A stretch of DNA of 64,000 bases from Eutreptiella sp. 'Long Island Sound 2002' (GCA_964036045.1 OZ038378.1:40859228-40923227); one strand, 5' to 3'. Positions 39,607 to 54,200 are shown, counted from the first letter of the stretch. The notes: a model not told the origin generated them from the sequence alone. Numbers and translations: made by a program.

Positions 39607-41589
39607 GCATGCGGCACAGACCTCGGTGGTTCCAAAACAGAGGGGGCCCCCACACACATATGGCAAGGGTCCTGGTGGTCCCAAAACGAAGGAGGCCCCC
39701 TCGCCCATGCGGTTGGGGCCTCGGTGGTCCCAAAACGGAGGAGGCTTCCACGCCCATGTGGCAGGGCCCTCGGTGGTCCCAAAACGGAGGAGGCCCCCTC
39801 GCCCATGCAGCCGGGGCCTCGGTGGTCCCAAAACGGAATAGGCTGTGACGCCCATGCGTGGAGGCCTAGGTGGTCCCAAAATGGAGGGGTTCCCACGCCC
39901 ATGCGGCGGGGGCCTCGGTGGTCCCAAAACGGAGGAGGCCCCCACGCCCATGCGGTGGCGGGCCTCAGTGGTCCCAAAACAAAGGAGGCCCCCTCGCCCA
40001 TGCGGCGAGAGCCTCGGTGGTCCCAAAGGGGAGGAGCCCCCCACGCCCATGAGGCGGGGGCCTCAGTGTCCCAAAACGGAGAAGGCCATCACGCCCATGA
40101 GGTGGGGGCCTCAGTGGTCCCAAAACGGAGGGGGCCCCCTGGCCCATGCGGCGGGGGCCTGGGTGGTCCCAAAACGGAGGAGGCCGTGACGCCCATGAGG
40201 TGGAGGCCTCGGTGGTCCCAAAATGGAGGAGGCCCCCGCGCCCATGCGGCGGGGGCCTTGGTGGTCCCAAAACGGAGGAGGCCCGGACGCCCATGCGGTG
40301 GCGGGCCTCACTGGTCCCAAAACGGAGGAGGCCCCCTCGCCCATGCGGCAAGGGCCTCGGTGGTCCCAAAACGGAGGAGGTCCCCACGCCCATGCGGTGG
40401 CGGTCTCGTTGGTCCCGAAATGGAGGAGGCCCCCACGTTCATGCCGCGGGGGCCGCGGTGGTCCCAAAACGAAGCAGGCCCCGCGCGCATGCGGCGGGGG
40501 CCTCCGTGGTCCCCAAATTAAGGAGCACCCCACGCCCATGCGGCAGGGGCCTAGGTGGTCTCAAAGGTGAAGGAGGCCTCGCGCCCATGTGGGGGGCGCC
40601 TCGGTGGTCCCAAAACGGAGGAGGCCCCCGCGCCCATGTGGCAGGGGCCTCGGTGGCCCCAAAACGGAGGAGGCTCCCTTGCCCATGTGGCGGGGGCCTC
40701 GGTGGTTCGCAAATTAAGGAGCACCCCACGCCCATGCGGTGGGGGGCCTTAGTGGTCCCAAAACGGAGAGAGGTCCCCTCGACCATGCGGCAGGGGCCTC
40801 GGTCGTCCCAAAACGGAGGAGGCGCCGACACGCATGCGGTGGTGGCCTCGGTGGTCCCAAAACGGAGGAGGCCCCCGCGCCCATGCGGCGGGGGCCTCGG
40901 TGGTCCCAAAACAGAGGAGGCCCCCTCGCCCATGCGCCGGGGCTCTCGGTGGTCCCGAAACGGAGGAGGCCCCCTCGCCCATGCGGTGGAGGCCTCGGTG
41001 GTCCCAAAACGGAGGAGTCCCCCCCGCCCATGCGGTGGGGGGCCTCAGTGGTCCCAAAGGGGAGGAGGCCCCGACGCCCATGCTGTGAAGGCCGCGGTGG
41101 TCACGAAACGGAGGAGGCCCCCGCGCCCATGTGGCGGGGGCCTCGGTGCTCCCAAAACGGAGGAGGCCCCCGCGCCCATGCGGCGGGGGCCTCAGTGGTC
41201 AAACGGAGGAGGCCCCCGCGTCCATGCGGTGGAGGCCTCGGTGGTCTCAAAACGGAGGAGGTCCCCACGCCCATGCGACGGGGGGCCTCAGTGGTCCCAA
41301 AACGGAGGAGGCCCCCGCGCCCATGGGGTGGGGGCCTCGGTGGTCCCAAAACGGAGGACGCCCCCGCGCCCATGCGGCGAGGGCCCCCGTGGTCCCAAAA
41401 CAAAGGAGGCCCCGCGCGCATGCGGCGGGGCCTCCGTGGTCCCCAAATTAAGGAGCACGCCCATGCGGCATGGGCCTAGGTGGTCTCAAAGGTGAAGGAG
41501 GCCCCCGCGCCCATGTGGCAGGGGCCTCGGTGGTTCCAAAACGGAGGAGTCCCCCACGCCCATGCGGCGGGGGACCCGGTGGTCCCAAA

Positions 41590-44500
41590 AGTAGGAGGCC
41601 CCCATGCCCTTTCAGCGGAGGTCCCTGTGGTCCCAAAACGGAGGCTTCCAAGCCCATGTGGCAGGGGCCTCGCTGGTCCCAAAAGGCAGGAGGTGCCCTT
41701 GCCCATGTGGCGGGGGCCTCGGTGGTCATAAAAAGGAGAACGCCCCCGCGCCCATGTGGTGGAGGCCTTGGTGGTCCCAAAACAGAGGAGGCCCCGACGC
41801 GCATGCGGTGGCGGCCTCGGTGGTCCCAAAACGGAGGAGGCCCCCTCGCCCATGCGGCGGGTGCCTCGGTGGTCCCAGAACGGAGGAGGCCCCGACGCCC
41901 ATGCGGTGGAGGCCTCGGTGGTCCCAAAACGGAGGGGTCCCCACGCCCATGCGATGGGGGGCCTCAGTGGTCCCAAAACGGAGGAGGACCCCTGGCCCGT
42001 GCGGCGGGGGCCTCGGTGGTCCCAAAACGGAGGAGGCCCCCGCGCCCATGCGGCGGGGGCCTCGGTGGTTCCAAAATGGAGGAGACCCCACGCCCATGCG
42101 GTGGGGGCCTCGGTAGTCCCAAAACGGAGGAGGTCCCCGTGCCCATGCGGCGGGGGCCTCGGTGGTCCCATAACGGAGCAGGCCCCCACGCCCATGCGGT
42201 GGGGGGCCTCGGTGGTCCCAAAACGGAGGAGGTCGTGGCGCCCATGCGGCGGGGGCTTCGGAGTCCCAAAACGGAGGAGGCCCCGACACCCATGCGGTGG
42301 CGGTCTCGTTGGTCCCAAAACGGAGGAGGCCCCGCGCGCATGCGGCGGGGGCCTCCGTGGTCCCCAAATTAAGGAGCACCCCACGCCCATAAGGCAGCGG
42401 CCTAGTTGGTCTCAAAGGTGAAGGAGGCCCCCGCGCCCATGTGGCGGTGGGCTCGGTGGTCCCAAAACGGACGAGGCCCCCACGCCCATGCGCCGGGGGC
42501 CCCGGTGGTCCAAAAGCAGGAGGCCCCCATGCTCTTTCAGCGGTGGCCTCTGTGGTCCCAAAGCGGAGGAGGCCCCCGCACCCATGTGGCGGGGGCCTCG
42601 GTGGTCCCAAAATGGAGGAGGCCGCGACACCCCTGCGGTGGCGGTTTTGTTGGTCCCAAAACGGAGGCCCCCGCGCGCATGCGGCGGGGGCCTCCGTGGT
42701 CCCCAAATTAAGGAGCACCCCACGCCCATGCGGCAGGGGCCTAGGTGGTCTCAAAGGTGAAGGAGGCCCCCGTGCCCATGTGGCGGTGAGCTCGGTGGTC
42801 CCATAACGGAGGAGGCCCCCGCGCCCATGCGGCGGGGGCCTCGGTGGTTCCAAAAAGGACGAGGCCCCCACGCCCATGCGCCGGGGGCCCCGGTGGTCGA
42901 AAAGCAGCAGGCCCCCATACTCTTTCGGCGTGGCCTCTGTGGTCCCAAAGCAGAGGAGGCCCCCGCACCCATGTGGCGGGGGCCTCGGTGGTTGCAAAAC
43001 GGAGGAGGCCCCAACGATCATGTGGCAGGGGTCTCGGTGGTCCCAAAACGAAGGAGGACCCCGCGCCCATGTGGCGGGGGCCTCGGTGGTCGCAAAACGG
43101 AGGAGGCCCCCACGCCCATGCGGTGGGGGGCCTCAGTGGTCCCAAAACGGAGGAGGTCCCCTTGCCCATGCGGCGGGGGCCTCCTTGGTCCCAAAACGGA
43201 GGAGGTCCGTTCGCCCATGCGGCGGGTGCTTCGGTGGTCCCAAAACGGAGGAGGCCCCGCGCGCATGCGGCGGGGGCCTTTGTGGTCTCCAAATTAAGGA
43301 GCACCCCACGCCCATGCGGCAGGGGCCTGGGTGGTCCCAAAACGGAGGAGGCCCCCACGCCCATGTGGCGGTGTGCTCCGTGGTCCCAAAACGGAGGAGG
43401 CCCCCGCGCCCATGCGGCGGTGGGCTCGGTGGTCCCAAAACGGAGGAGGCCCCCACGCCCATGCGCTGGGGGCCCCGCTGGTCTCAAAAGCAGGAGGCCC
43501 CCATGCTCTTTCAACGGAGGCCTCTGTGGTCCCAAAGCGGAGGAGGCCCCCGCACCCATGTGGCGGGGGCCTCGGTGGTCCCAAAACCGAGGAGACCCCC
43601 GCGCCCATGCGGCGTTGGGCTCGGTGGTCCCAAAACGGAGGAGGCCCCCACGCCCATGCGCTGGGGGCCCCGCTGGTCTCAAAAGCAGGAGGCCCCCATG
43701 CTCTTTCAACGGAGGCCTCTGTGGTCCCAAAGCGGAGGAGGCCCCCGCACCCATGTGGCGGGGGCCTCGGTGGTCCCAAAACGGAGGAGGCCCCCACGCC
43801 CATGTGGCAGGGGCCTCAGTGGTCCCAAAAGGCAGGAGGTGCCCTTGCCCATGTGGCGGGGGCCTCGGTGGTCATAAAAAGGAGAACGCCCCCGCGCCCA
43901 TGCGGTGGGGGGCCTCAGTGGTCCCAAAACGGAGCAGGCCCCAACGCGTGTGTGGTGGAGGCCTCGGTGGTCCCAAAACGGAGGAGGTCCGTTCGCTCAT
44001 GCGGCGGGGGCCTCGATGGTCCCAAAACGCAAGAGGCCCCGACACCCATGCGGTGGAGGCCTCGGTGGTCCCAAAATGGAGGAGGCCCCCGCGCCCATGC
44101 GGCGGGGGACTCGGTGGTCCCAAAACGGAGGACACCCCGCGCCCATGCGGTGGGGGGCCTCAGTCGTCCCAAAGCGGAGGAGGCCCCGACGCCCATGCGG
44201 TGGAGGCCGCGGTGGTCACGAAACGGAGGAGGCCCCCGCGCCCATGTGGCGGGGGCCTCGGTGCTCTCAAAACGGAGGAGGCCCCCGCTCCCATGCGGCG
44301 GGGGCCTCAGTGGTCTCCAAACGGAGGAGGTCCCCACGCCCATGCGCCGGGGGGCCTCGGTGGTCCCAAAACAGAGGAGTTCCGCTGGACCATGCGGCGG
44401 GGGCCTCGTTGCTCCCAAAACGGAGGAGACCCCGATGCCCATGCGGTGGCGGCCTCGTTGCTCCCAAAACGGAGGAGGTCCCCCGTGCCCATGCGGCGCG

Positions 44501-47500
44501 GGCCTCGGTGGTCCCAAAACGAAGGAGGCCCCGCGCGCATGCGGCGGGGGCCTCCGTGGTCCCCAAATTAAGGAGCACCCCACGCCCATGCGGCATGCGC
44601 CTAGGTGGTCTCAAAGGTGAAGGAGGCCCCAGCGCGCATGTGGTGGTGGGCTCGGTGGTCCCAAAACGGAGGAGGCCCCGACACCCATGCGGTGGAGGCC
44701 TCGGTGGTCCCAAAGCGGAGGAGGCCCCCGCGCCCATGCGGCGGGGGCCTCGGTGTTCCCAAAACGGAGGAGACCCCGCGCCCATGCGCTGGGGGGCCTC
44801 AGTGGTCCCAAAATGGAGGAGGTCCCCGCGCCCATGCGGCGGGGGCCTCCTTGGTCCCAAAACGGAGGAGGCCCCCGCGCCCATGCGGCGGGGGCTTCAG
44901 TGGTCCCAAAACGGAGGAGGCCCCGCGCGCATGCGGCGGGGGCCTCCGTGGTCCCCAAATTAAGGAGCACCCCAAGCCCATGCGGCAGGGGCCTGGGTGG
45001 TCCCAAAACGGAGGAGGCCCCCACGCCCATGTGGCGGTGGGCTCGCTGGTTTCAAAACGGAGGAGGCCCCCGCGCCCATGCGGCGGGGGCCTCGGTGGTC
45101 GCAAAACGGAGGAGGCCCCGACGCCCATGCGGTGGAGGCCTCGGTGGTCCCAAAACGGAGGAGGCCCCCACGCCCATGCGGTGGGGGGCCTCAGTGGTCC
45201 GAAAACGGAGGAGGTCCCGGCGCCCATGCGGTGGCGCTCTCGTTGGTCCCAACACCGAGGAGGCCCTGCGCGCATGAGGTCGGGGCCTCCTTGGTCCCCA
45301 AATTAAGGAGCACCCCACGCCCATGCGGCAGGGGCCTAGTTGGTCTCAAAGGTGAAGGAGGCCCCCGCGCCCATGTGGCGGTGGGCTCCCCGGTCCCAAA
45401 GCGGAGGAGGCCCCCGCACCCACGTGGCGGGGGCCTCGGTGGTCCCAAAACGGAGGAGGCCCCAACGCCCATGCGGCAGAGGTCTCGGTGGTCCCAAAAC
45501 GGAGGAGGCCCCAACGCCCATGTGGCGGGGGCTTCGGTGGTCGCAAAACGGAGGAGGCCCCCACGCCCATGCCGCGGGGGGCCTCAGTCTTCCCAAATTG
45601 GAGGAGGCCCCCTCGCCCATGCGGCGGGGGCCTCCTTGGTCCCAAAACGGAGGAGGCCCCCACGCCCATGCGGCGGGGGCTTCAGTGGTCACAAAACGGA
45701 GGAGGCCCCGCGCGCATGTGGCGGGGGCCTCCGTGGTCCCCAAATTAAGGAGCACCCCACGCCCATGCGGCAGGGGCTTGGGTGGTCCCAAAACGGAGGA
45801 GGGCCCCACGCCCATGTGGCGGTGGGCTCGGTGGTCCCAGAACGGAGGAGGCCCCGACGCCCATGCGGTGGAGGCCTCGGTGGTCCCAAAATGGAGGGGT
45901 CCCCACGCCCATGCGATGGGGGGCCTCAGTGGTCCCAAAACGGAGGAGGACCCATGGCCCGTGCGGCGGGGGCCTCGGTGGTCCCAAAAGTAGGAGGCCC
46001 CCATGCCCTTTCAGCGGAGGTCCCTGTGGTCCCAAAACGGAGGCTTCCAAGCCCATGTGGCAGGGGCCTCGCTGGTCCCAAAAGGCAGGAGGTGCCCTTG
46101 CCCATGTGGCGGGGGCCTCGGTGGTCATAAAAAGGAGAACGCCCCCGCGCCCATGTGGTGGAGGCCTTGGTGGTCCCAAAACAGAGGAGGCCCCGACGCG
46201 CATGCGGTGGCGGCCTCGGTGGTCCCAAAACGGAGGAGGCCCCCTCGCCCATGCGGCGGTTGCCTCGGTGGTCCCAGAACGGAGGAGGCCCCGACGCCCA
46301 TGCGGTGGAGGCCTCGGTGGTCCCAAAACGGAGGGGTCCCCACGCCCATGCGATGGGGGGCCTCAGTGGTCCCAAAACGGAGGAGGACCCCTGGCCCGTG
46401 CGGCGGGGGCCTCGGTGGTCCCAAAACGGAGGAGGCCCCCGCGCCCATGCGGCGGGGGCCTCGGTGGTTCCAAAATGGAGGAGACCCCACGCCCATGCGG
46501 TGGGGGCCTCGGTAGTCCCAAAACGGAGGAGGTCCCCGTGCCCATGCGGCGGGGGCCTCGGTGGTCCCATAACGGAGCAGGCCCCCACGCCCATGCGGTG
46601 GGGGGCCTCGGTGGTCCCAAAACGGAGGAGGTCGTGGCGCCCATGCGGCGGGGGCTTCGGAGTCCCAAAACGGAGGAGGCCCCGACACCCATGCGGTGGC
46701 GGTCTCGTTGGGCCCAAAACGAAGGACGCCCCGCGCGCATGCGGCGGGGGCCTCCGTGGTCCCCAAATTAAGGAGCACCCCACGCCCATAAGGCAGCGGC
46801 CTAGTTGGTCTCAAAGGTGAAGGAGGCCCCCGCGCCCATGTGGCGGTGGGCTCGGTGGTCCCAAAACGGACGAGGCCCCCACGCCCATGCGCCGGGGGCC
46901 CCGGTGGTCCAAAAGCAGGAGGCCCCCATGCTCTTTCAGCGGTGGCCTCTGTGGTCCCAAAGCGGAGGAGGCCCCCGCACCCATGTGGCGGGGGCCTCGG
47001 TGGTCCCAAAATGGAGGAGGCCGCGACACCCCTGCGGTGGCGGTTTTGTTGGTCCCAAAACGGAGGCCCCCGCGCGCATGCGGCGGGGGCCTCCGTGGTC
47101 CCCAAATTAAGGAGCACCCCACGCCCATGCGGCAGGGGCCTAGGTGGTCTCAAAGGTGAAGGAGGCCCCCGTGCCCATGTGGCGGTGAGCTCGGTGGTCC
47201 CATAACGGAGGAGGCCCCCGCGCCCATGCGGCGGGGGCCTCGGTGGTTCCAAAAAGGACGAGGCCCCCACGCCCATGCGCCGGGGGCCCCGGTGGTCGAA
47301 AAGCAGCAGGCCCCCATACTCTTTCGGCGGTGGCCTCTGTGGTCCCAAAGCAGAGGAGGCCCCCGCACCCATGTGGCGGGGGCCTCGGTGGTTGCAAAAC
47401 GGAGGAGGCCCCAACGATCATGTGGCAGGGGTCTCGGTGGTCCCAAAACGAAGGAGGACCCCGCGCCCATGTGGCGGGGGCCTCGGTGGTCGCAAAACGG

Positions 47501-50000
47501 AGGAGGCCCCCACGCCCATGCGGTGGGGGGCCTCAGTGGTCCCAAAACGGAGGAGGTCCCCTTGCCCATGCGGCGGGGGCCTCCTTGGTCCCAAAACGGA
47601 GGAGGTCCGTTCGCCCATGCGGCGGGTGCTTCGGTGGTCCCAAAACGGAGGAGGCCCCGCGCGCATGCGGCGGGGGCCTCTGTGGTCTCTAAATTAAGGA
47701 GCACCCCACGCCCATGCGGCAGGGGCCTGGGTGGTCCCAAAACGGAGGAGGCCCCCACGCCCATGCGCTGGGGGCCCCGCTGGTCTCAAAAGCAGGAGGC
47801 CCCCACGCCCATGTGGCGGTGTGCTCCGTGGTCCCAAAACGTAGGAGGCCCCCGCGCCCATGCGGCGGGGGCCTCGGTGGTCCCAGAACGGAGGAGGCCC
47901 CCACGCCCATGCGCTGGGGGCCCCGCTGGTCTCAAAAGCAGGAGGCCCCCATGCTCTTTCAACGGAGGCCTCTGTGGTCCCAAAGCGGAGGAGGCCCCCG
48001 CACCCATGTGGCGGGGGCCTCGGTGGTCCCAAAACCGAGGAGACCCCCGCGCCCATGCGGCGTTGGGCTCGGTGGTCCCAAAACGGAGGAGGCCCCCACG
48101 CCCATGCGCTGGGGGCCCCGCTGGTCTCAAAAGCAGGAGGCCCCCATGCTCTTTCAACGGAGGCCTCTGTGGTCCCAAAGCGGAGGAGGCCCCCGCACCC
48201 ATGTGGCGGGGGCCTCGGTGGTCCCAAAACGGAGGAGGCCCCCACGCCCATGTGGCAGGGGCCTCAGTGGTCCCAAAAGGCAGGAGGTGCCCTTGCCCAT
48301 GTGGCGGGGGCCTCGGTGGTCATAAAAAGGAGAACGCCCCCGCGCCCATGCGGTGGGGGGCCTCAGTGGTCCCAAAACGGAGCAGGCCCCGACGCGTGTG
48401 TGGTGGAGGCCTCGGTGGTCCCAAAACGGAGGAGGTCCGTTCGCTCATGCGGCGGGGGCCTCGATGGTCCCAAAACGCAAGAGGCCCCGACACCCATGCG
48501 GTGGAGGCCTCGGTGGTCCCAAAATGGAGGAGGCCCCCGCGCCCATGCGGCGGGGGACTCGGTGGTCCCAAAACGGAGGAGACCCCGCGCCCATGCGGTG
48601 GGGGGCCTCAGTGGTCCCAAAGCGGAGGAGGCCCCGACGCCCATGCGGTGGAGGCCGCGGTGGTCACGAAACGGAGGAGGCCCCCGCGCCCATGTGGCGG
48701 GGGCCTCGGTGCTCTCAAAACGGAGGAGGCCCCCGCTCCCATGCGGCGGGGGCCTCAGTGGTCTCCAAACGGAGGAGGTCCCCACGCCCATGCGCCGGGG
48801 GGCCTCGGTGGTCCCAAAACAGAGGAGTTCCGCTGGACCATGCGGCGGGGGCCTCGTTGCTCCCAAAACGGAGGAGGCCCCGATGCCCATGCGGTGGCGG
48901 CCTCGTTGCTCCCAAAACGGAGGAGGTCCCCCGTGCCCATGCGGCGCGGGCCTCGGTGGTCCCAAAACGAAGGAGACCCCGCGCGCATGCGGCGGGGGCC
49001 TCCGTGGTCCCCAAATTAAGGAGCACCCCACGCCCATGCGGCATGCGCCTAGGTGGTCTCAAAGGTGAAGGAGGCCCCAGCGCGCATGTGGTGGTGGGCT
49101 CGGTGGTCCCAAAACGGAGGAGGCCCCGACACCCATGCGGTGGAGGCCTCGGTGGTCCCAAAGCGGAGGAGGCCCCCGCGCCCATGCGGCGGGGGCCTCG
49201 GTGTTCCCAAAACGGAGGAGACCCCGCGCCCATGCGCTGGGGGGCCTCAGTGGTCCCAAAATGGAGGAGGTCCCCGCGCCCATGCGGCGGGGGCCTCCTT
49301 GGTCCCAAAACGGAGGAGGCCCCCGCGCCCATGCGGCGGGGGCTTCAGTGGTCCCAAAACGGAGGAGGCCCCGCGCGCATGCGGCGGGGGCCTCCGTGGT
49401 CCCCAAATTAAGGAGCACCCCAAGCCCATGCGGCAGGGGCCTGGGTGGTCCCAAAACGGAGGAGGCCCCCACGCCCATGTGGCGGTGGGCTCGCTGGTTT
49501 CAAAACGGAGGAGGCCCCCGCGCCCATGCGGCGGGGGCCTCGGTGGTCGCAAAACGGAGGAGGCCCCGACGCCCATGCGGTGGAGGCCTCGCTGGTCCCA
49601 AAACGGAGGGGTCCCCACGCCCATGCGGCGGGGGCCTCGGTGGTCCCAAAACGGAGGAGGCTCCCGTGCCCATGCGGCGGGGGCCTCGGTGGTCCCAAAA
49701 CGGAGGAGGCCCCCACGCCCATGCGGTGGGGGGCCTCAGTGGTCCGAAAACGGAGGAGGTCCCGGCGCCCATGCGGTGGCGGTCTCGTTGGTCCCAACAC
49801 CGAGGAGGCCCTGCGCGCATGAGGTCGGGGCCTCCTTGGTCCCCAAATTAAGGAGCACCCCACGCCCATGCGGCAGGGGCCTAGTTGGTCTCAAAGGTGA
49901 AGGAGGCCCCCGCGCCCATGTGGCGGTGGGCTCCCCGGTCCCAAAGCGGAGGAGGCCCCCGCACCCACGTGGCGGGGGCCTCGGTGGTCCCAAAACGGAG
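41590..50000. repeat. higher-order duplication of about 4.4 kb within the long arm
   Basis: Distinctive units such as catgccctttcagcggaggt at about 41602 recur at about 46001. Offsets are 4399 bp, becoming 4400 after a one-base difference near 42920/47320 and 4448 after one extra unit near 47770. The two copies are nearly identical over several kilobases, so the event is recent. Confidence 0.8.
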
Positions 50001-51206
50001 GAGGCCCCCGTGCCCATGCGGCGCGGGCCTCGGTGGTCCCAAAACGAAGGAGACCCCGCGCGCATGCGGCGGGGGCCTCCGTGGTCCCCAAATTAAGGAG
50101 CACCCCACGCCCATGCGGCATGCGCCTAGGTGGTCTCAAAGGTGAAGGAGGCCCCAGCGCGCATGTGGTGGTGGGCTCGGTGGTCCCAAAACGGAGGAGG
50201 CCCCGACACCCATGCGGTGGAGGCCTCGGTGGTCCCAAAGCGGAGGAGGCCCCCGCGCCCATGCGGCGGGGGCCTCGGTGTTCCCAAAACGGAGGAGACC
50301 CCGCGCCCATGCGCTGGGGGGCCTCAGTGGTCCCAAAATGGAGGAGGTCCCCGCGCCCATGCGGCGGGGGCCTCCTTGGTCCCAAAACGGAGGAGGCCCC
50401 CGCGCCCATGCGGCGGGGGCTTCAGTGGTCCCAAAACGGAGGAGGCCCCGCGCGCATGCGGCGGGGGCCTCCGTGGTCCCCAAATTAAGGAGCACCCCAA
50501 GCCCATGCGGCAGGGGCCTGGGTGGTCCCAAAACGGAGGAGGCCCCCACGCCCATGTGGCGGTGGGCTCGCTGGTTTCAAAACGGAGGAGGCCCCCGCGC
50601 CCATGCGGCGGGGGCCTCGGTGGTCGCAAAACGGAGGAGGCCCCGACGCCCATGCGGTGGAGGCCTCGCTGGTCCCAAAACGGAGGGGTCCCCACGCCCA
50701 TGCGGCGGGGGCCTCGGTGGTCCCAAAACGGAGGAGGCTCCCGTGCCCATGCGGCGGGGGCCTCGGTGGTCCCAAAACGGAGGAGGCCCCCACGCCCATG
50801 CGGTGGGGGGCCTCAGTGGTCCGAAAACGGAGGAGGTCCCGGCGCCCATGCGGTGGCGGTCTCGTTGGTCCCAACACCGAGGAGGCCCTGCGCGCATGAG
50901 GTCGGGGCCTCCTTGGTCCCCAAATTAAGGAGCACCCCACGCCCATGCGGCAGGGGCCTAGTTGGTCTCAAAGGTGAAGGAGGCCCCCGCGCCCATGTGG
51001 CGGTGGGCTCCCCGGTCCCAAAGCGGAGGAGGCCCCCGCACCCACGTGGCGGGGGCCTCGGTGGTCCCAAAACGGAGGAGGCCCCAACGCCCATGCGGCA
51101 GGGGTCTCGGTGGTCCCAAAACGGAGGAGGCCCCAACGCCCATGTGGCGGGGGCCTCGGTGGTCGCAAAACGGAGGAGGCCCCCACGCACATGCGCTGGG
51201 GGGCCT
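49053..51206. repeat. 1,077-bp tandem duplication (22 units)
   Basis: The block starting at 49053 repeats at 50130, including the variants gctcgctggtttcaaaacgg and aacaccgaggaggccctgcg. 1,077 bp is one base short of 22 units. Confidence 0.8.
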
Positions 51207-54200
51207 CAGTCTTCCCAAATTGGAGGAGGCCCCCTCGCCCATGCGGCGGGGGCCTCCTTGGTCCCAAAACGGAGGAGGCCCCCACGCCCATGCGGCGGGG
51301 GCTTCAGTGGTCACAAAACGGAGGAGGCCCCGCGCGCATGTGGCGGGGGCCTCCGTGGTCCCCAAATTAAGGAGCACCCCACGCCCATGCGGCAGGGGCT
51401 TGGGTGGTCCCAAAACGGAGGAGGGCCCCACGCCCATGTGGCGGTGGGCTCGGTGGTCCCAAAACGGAGGAGGCCCCCGCGCCCATGCGGCGGGGGCCTC
51501 GGTGGTCCCAGAACGGAGGAGGCCCCCGCGCCCATGCGCTGGGGGCCCCGCTGGTCTCAAAAGCAGGAGGCCACCATGCTCTTTCAGCGGAGGCCTCTGT
51601 GGTTCCAAAGCGGAGGAGGCCCCCGCACCCATGTGGCGGGGGCCTCGGTGGTCCCAAAACGGAGGAGGCCCCCACGCCCATGTAGCAGGGGCCTCAGTGG
51701 TCCCAAAAGGCAGGAGGTGCCCTTGCCCATGTGGCGGGGGCCTCGGTGGTCATAAAAAGGAGAACGCCCCCGCGCCCATGCGGTGGGGGGCCTCTACGGT
51801 CCCAAAACGGAGCAGGCCCCGAGACGTGTGTGTCGGAGGCCTCGGTGGTCCCAAAACGGAGAAGACCCCCGCGCCCGTGCGGCGGGGGCCTCGGTGGTCC
51901 CAAAACGGAGGAGGCCCCTGCGCCCATGCGGTGGGGGGCCTCGGTGGTTCCAAAACGGAGGAGGTCCCCTCACCCATGTGGCCGGGGCCTTGGTGGTCCG
52001 GAAACGAAGGAGGCCCCGCGCGCATGCGGCGGGGGCCTCCGTGGTCCCCAAATTAAGGAGCACCCCATGCCCATGCGGCAGGGGCCTAGGTGTCCTCAAT
52101 GGTGAAGGATACACCCTCGCCCATGCGGTGGGGGCCTCGGTGGTCCCGGATCGCAGGAGGCCCCCCCAGCCATGCGGTGGGGGGCCTCAGTGGTCGCAAA
52201 ACGGAGGAGGCCCGCTTGCCCATGCGGCGGGGGCCTCCGTGGTCCCGAAGTGGAGGAGGCCCCCGCGCCCATGTGGCGGGGGCCTTGGTGCTCCCAAAAC
52301 GGAGGAGGCCCCCGCACCCATGCGGTGGGGGCCTCAGTGGTCTCCAAACGGAGGAGGCCCCCGCGCCCATGCGGTGGAGGCCTCGGTGGTCTCAAAACGG
52401 AGGAGGTCCCCACGCCCATGCGCCGGGGGGCCTCGGTGGTCCCAAAACGGAGGAGTTCCGCTGGCCCATGCGGCGGGGGCCTCGGTGCTCCCAAAACGGA
52501 GGAGGCCCCGATGCCCATGCGGTGGCGGCCTCGTTGCTCCCAAAACCGGGGACGCCCCCGCGCCCATGCGGCGCGGGCCTCGGTGGTCCCAAAACGAAGG
52601 AGGCCCCGCGCGCATGCGGCGCGGGCCTCCGTGGTCCCCAAATTAAGGAGCACCCCACGCCCATGCGGCATGGGCCTAGGTGGTCTCAAAGGTGAAGCAG
52701 GCCCCCGCGCCCATGCGGTGGGGGGCCTCAGTGGTCCCAAAACGGAGGAGGCCCCCTCGCCCATGCGGCGGAGGCCTCGGTGGTCCCAAAACGGAGGAGG
52801 CCCCCGCGCCCATGCGGCGGGGACCTCGGTGGTTCCAAAACGGAGGAGGCCCCCACGCCCATGCGCCGGGGGCCCCGGTGGTCCCAAAAGCAGGAGGCCC
52901 CCATGCCCTTTCAGCGGAGGTCTCTGTGGTCCCAAAACGGAGGAGGCTTTCACGCCCATGTGGCAGGGGCCTCGGTGGTGCCAAAAGGCAAGAGGTGCCC
53001 TTGCCCATGCGGCGGGGGCCTCGGTGGTCATAAAACGGAGCAGGCCCCGACACCCCTGTGGTGGAGGCCTCGGTGGTCCCAAAACGGAGCAGGCCCCCGC
53101 ACCCATGCGGCGGGGGCCTCGGTGGTCCCAAAACAGAGGAGGCCCCTGCGCCCATGGGGTGGGGGGCCTCAGTGGACCCAAAACGGAGGAGGTCCCCTCG
53201 CTCATGCGGTGGAGGCCTCGGTGGTCCCAAAACGGAAGAGGCCCCCGCGCCCATGCGGCGGGGGCCTCGGTGGTCCCAAAACGGAGGAGACCCCGCGCCC
53301 ATGCGGTGGGGGGCCTCAGTGGTCCCAAAACGGAGGAGGCCCCCTCGCCCATGCGGCGGAGGCCTCGGTGGTCCCAAAACGGAGGAGGCCCCCGCGCCCA
53401 TGCGGCGGGGGCCTCGGTGGTCCCAAAACGGAGGAGACCCCGCGCCCATGCGGTGGGGGGACTCAGTGGTCCCAAAACGGAGGAGGCCCCCTCGCCCATG
53501 CGGCGGGTGCCTCGGTGGTCCCAAAACGGAGGAGGCCCCGACGCCCATGCGGTGGAGGCCTCGGTGGTCCCAAAACGGAGGGGTCCCCACGCCCATGCGG
53601 CGGGGGCCTCGGTAGTCCCAAAACGGAGGAGGCCCCCGTGCCCATGCGGCGGGGGGCTCGGTGGTCCCAAAACGGAGGAGGTCCCCACGCCCATGCGGTG
53701 GGGGGCCTCAGTGGTCCCAAAACGGAGGAGGTCCCCTCGCCCATGCGGCGGGGGCTTCGGTGGTCCCAAAATGGAGGAGGCCCCGACACCCGTGCGGTGG
53801 CGGTCTCGTTGGTCCCAAAACGGAGGAGGCCCCGCGCGCATGCGGCGGGGGCCTCTGTGGTCTTCAAATTAAGGCGCACCCCACACCCATGCGGCAGGGG
53901 CCTAGTTGGTCTCAAAGGTGAAGGAGGCCCCCGCGCCCATGTGGCGGGATCTTCGGTGGTCCCAAAATGGAGGAGGCCCCGACACCCATGCGGTGGCGGT
54001 CTTGTTGGTCCCAAAACGGAGGAGGCCCCCGCGCCCATGCGGCGGGGGCCTCAGTGGTCCCAAAACGGAGGAAGCCCCCGCACGCATGCGGCGGGGGCCT
54101 CCGTGGTCCCCAAATTAAGGAGCACCCCATGCCCATGCGGCAGGGGCCTGGGTGGTCTCAAAGGTGAAGGAGGCCCCCGCGCCCATGTGGCGGAGGCCTC

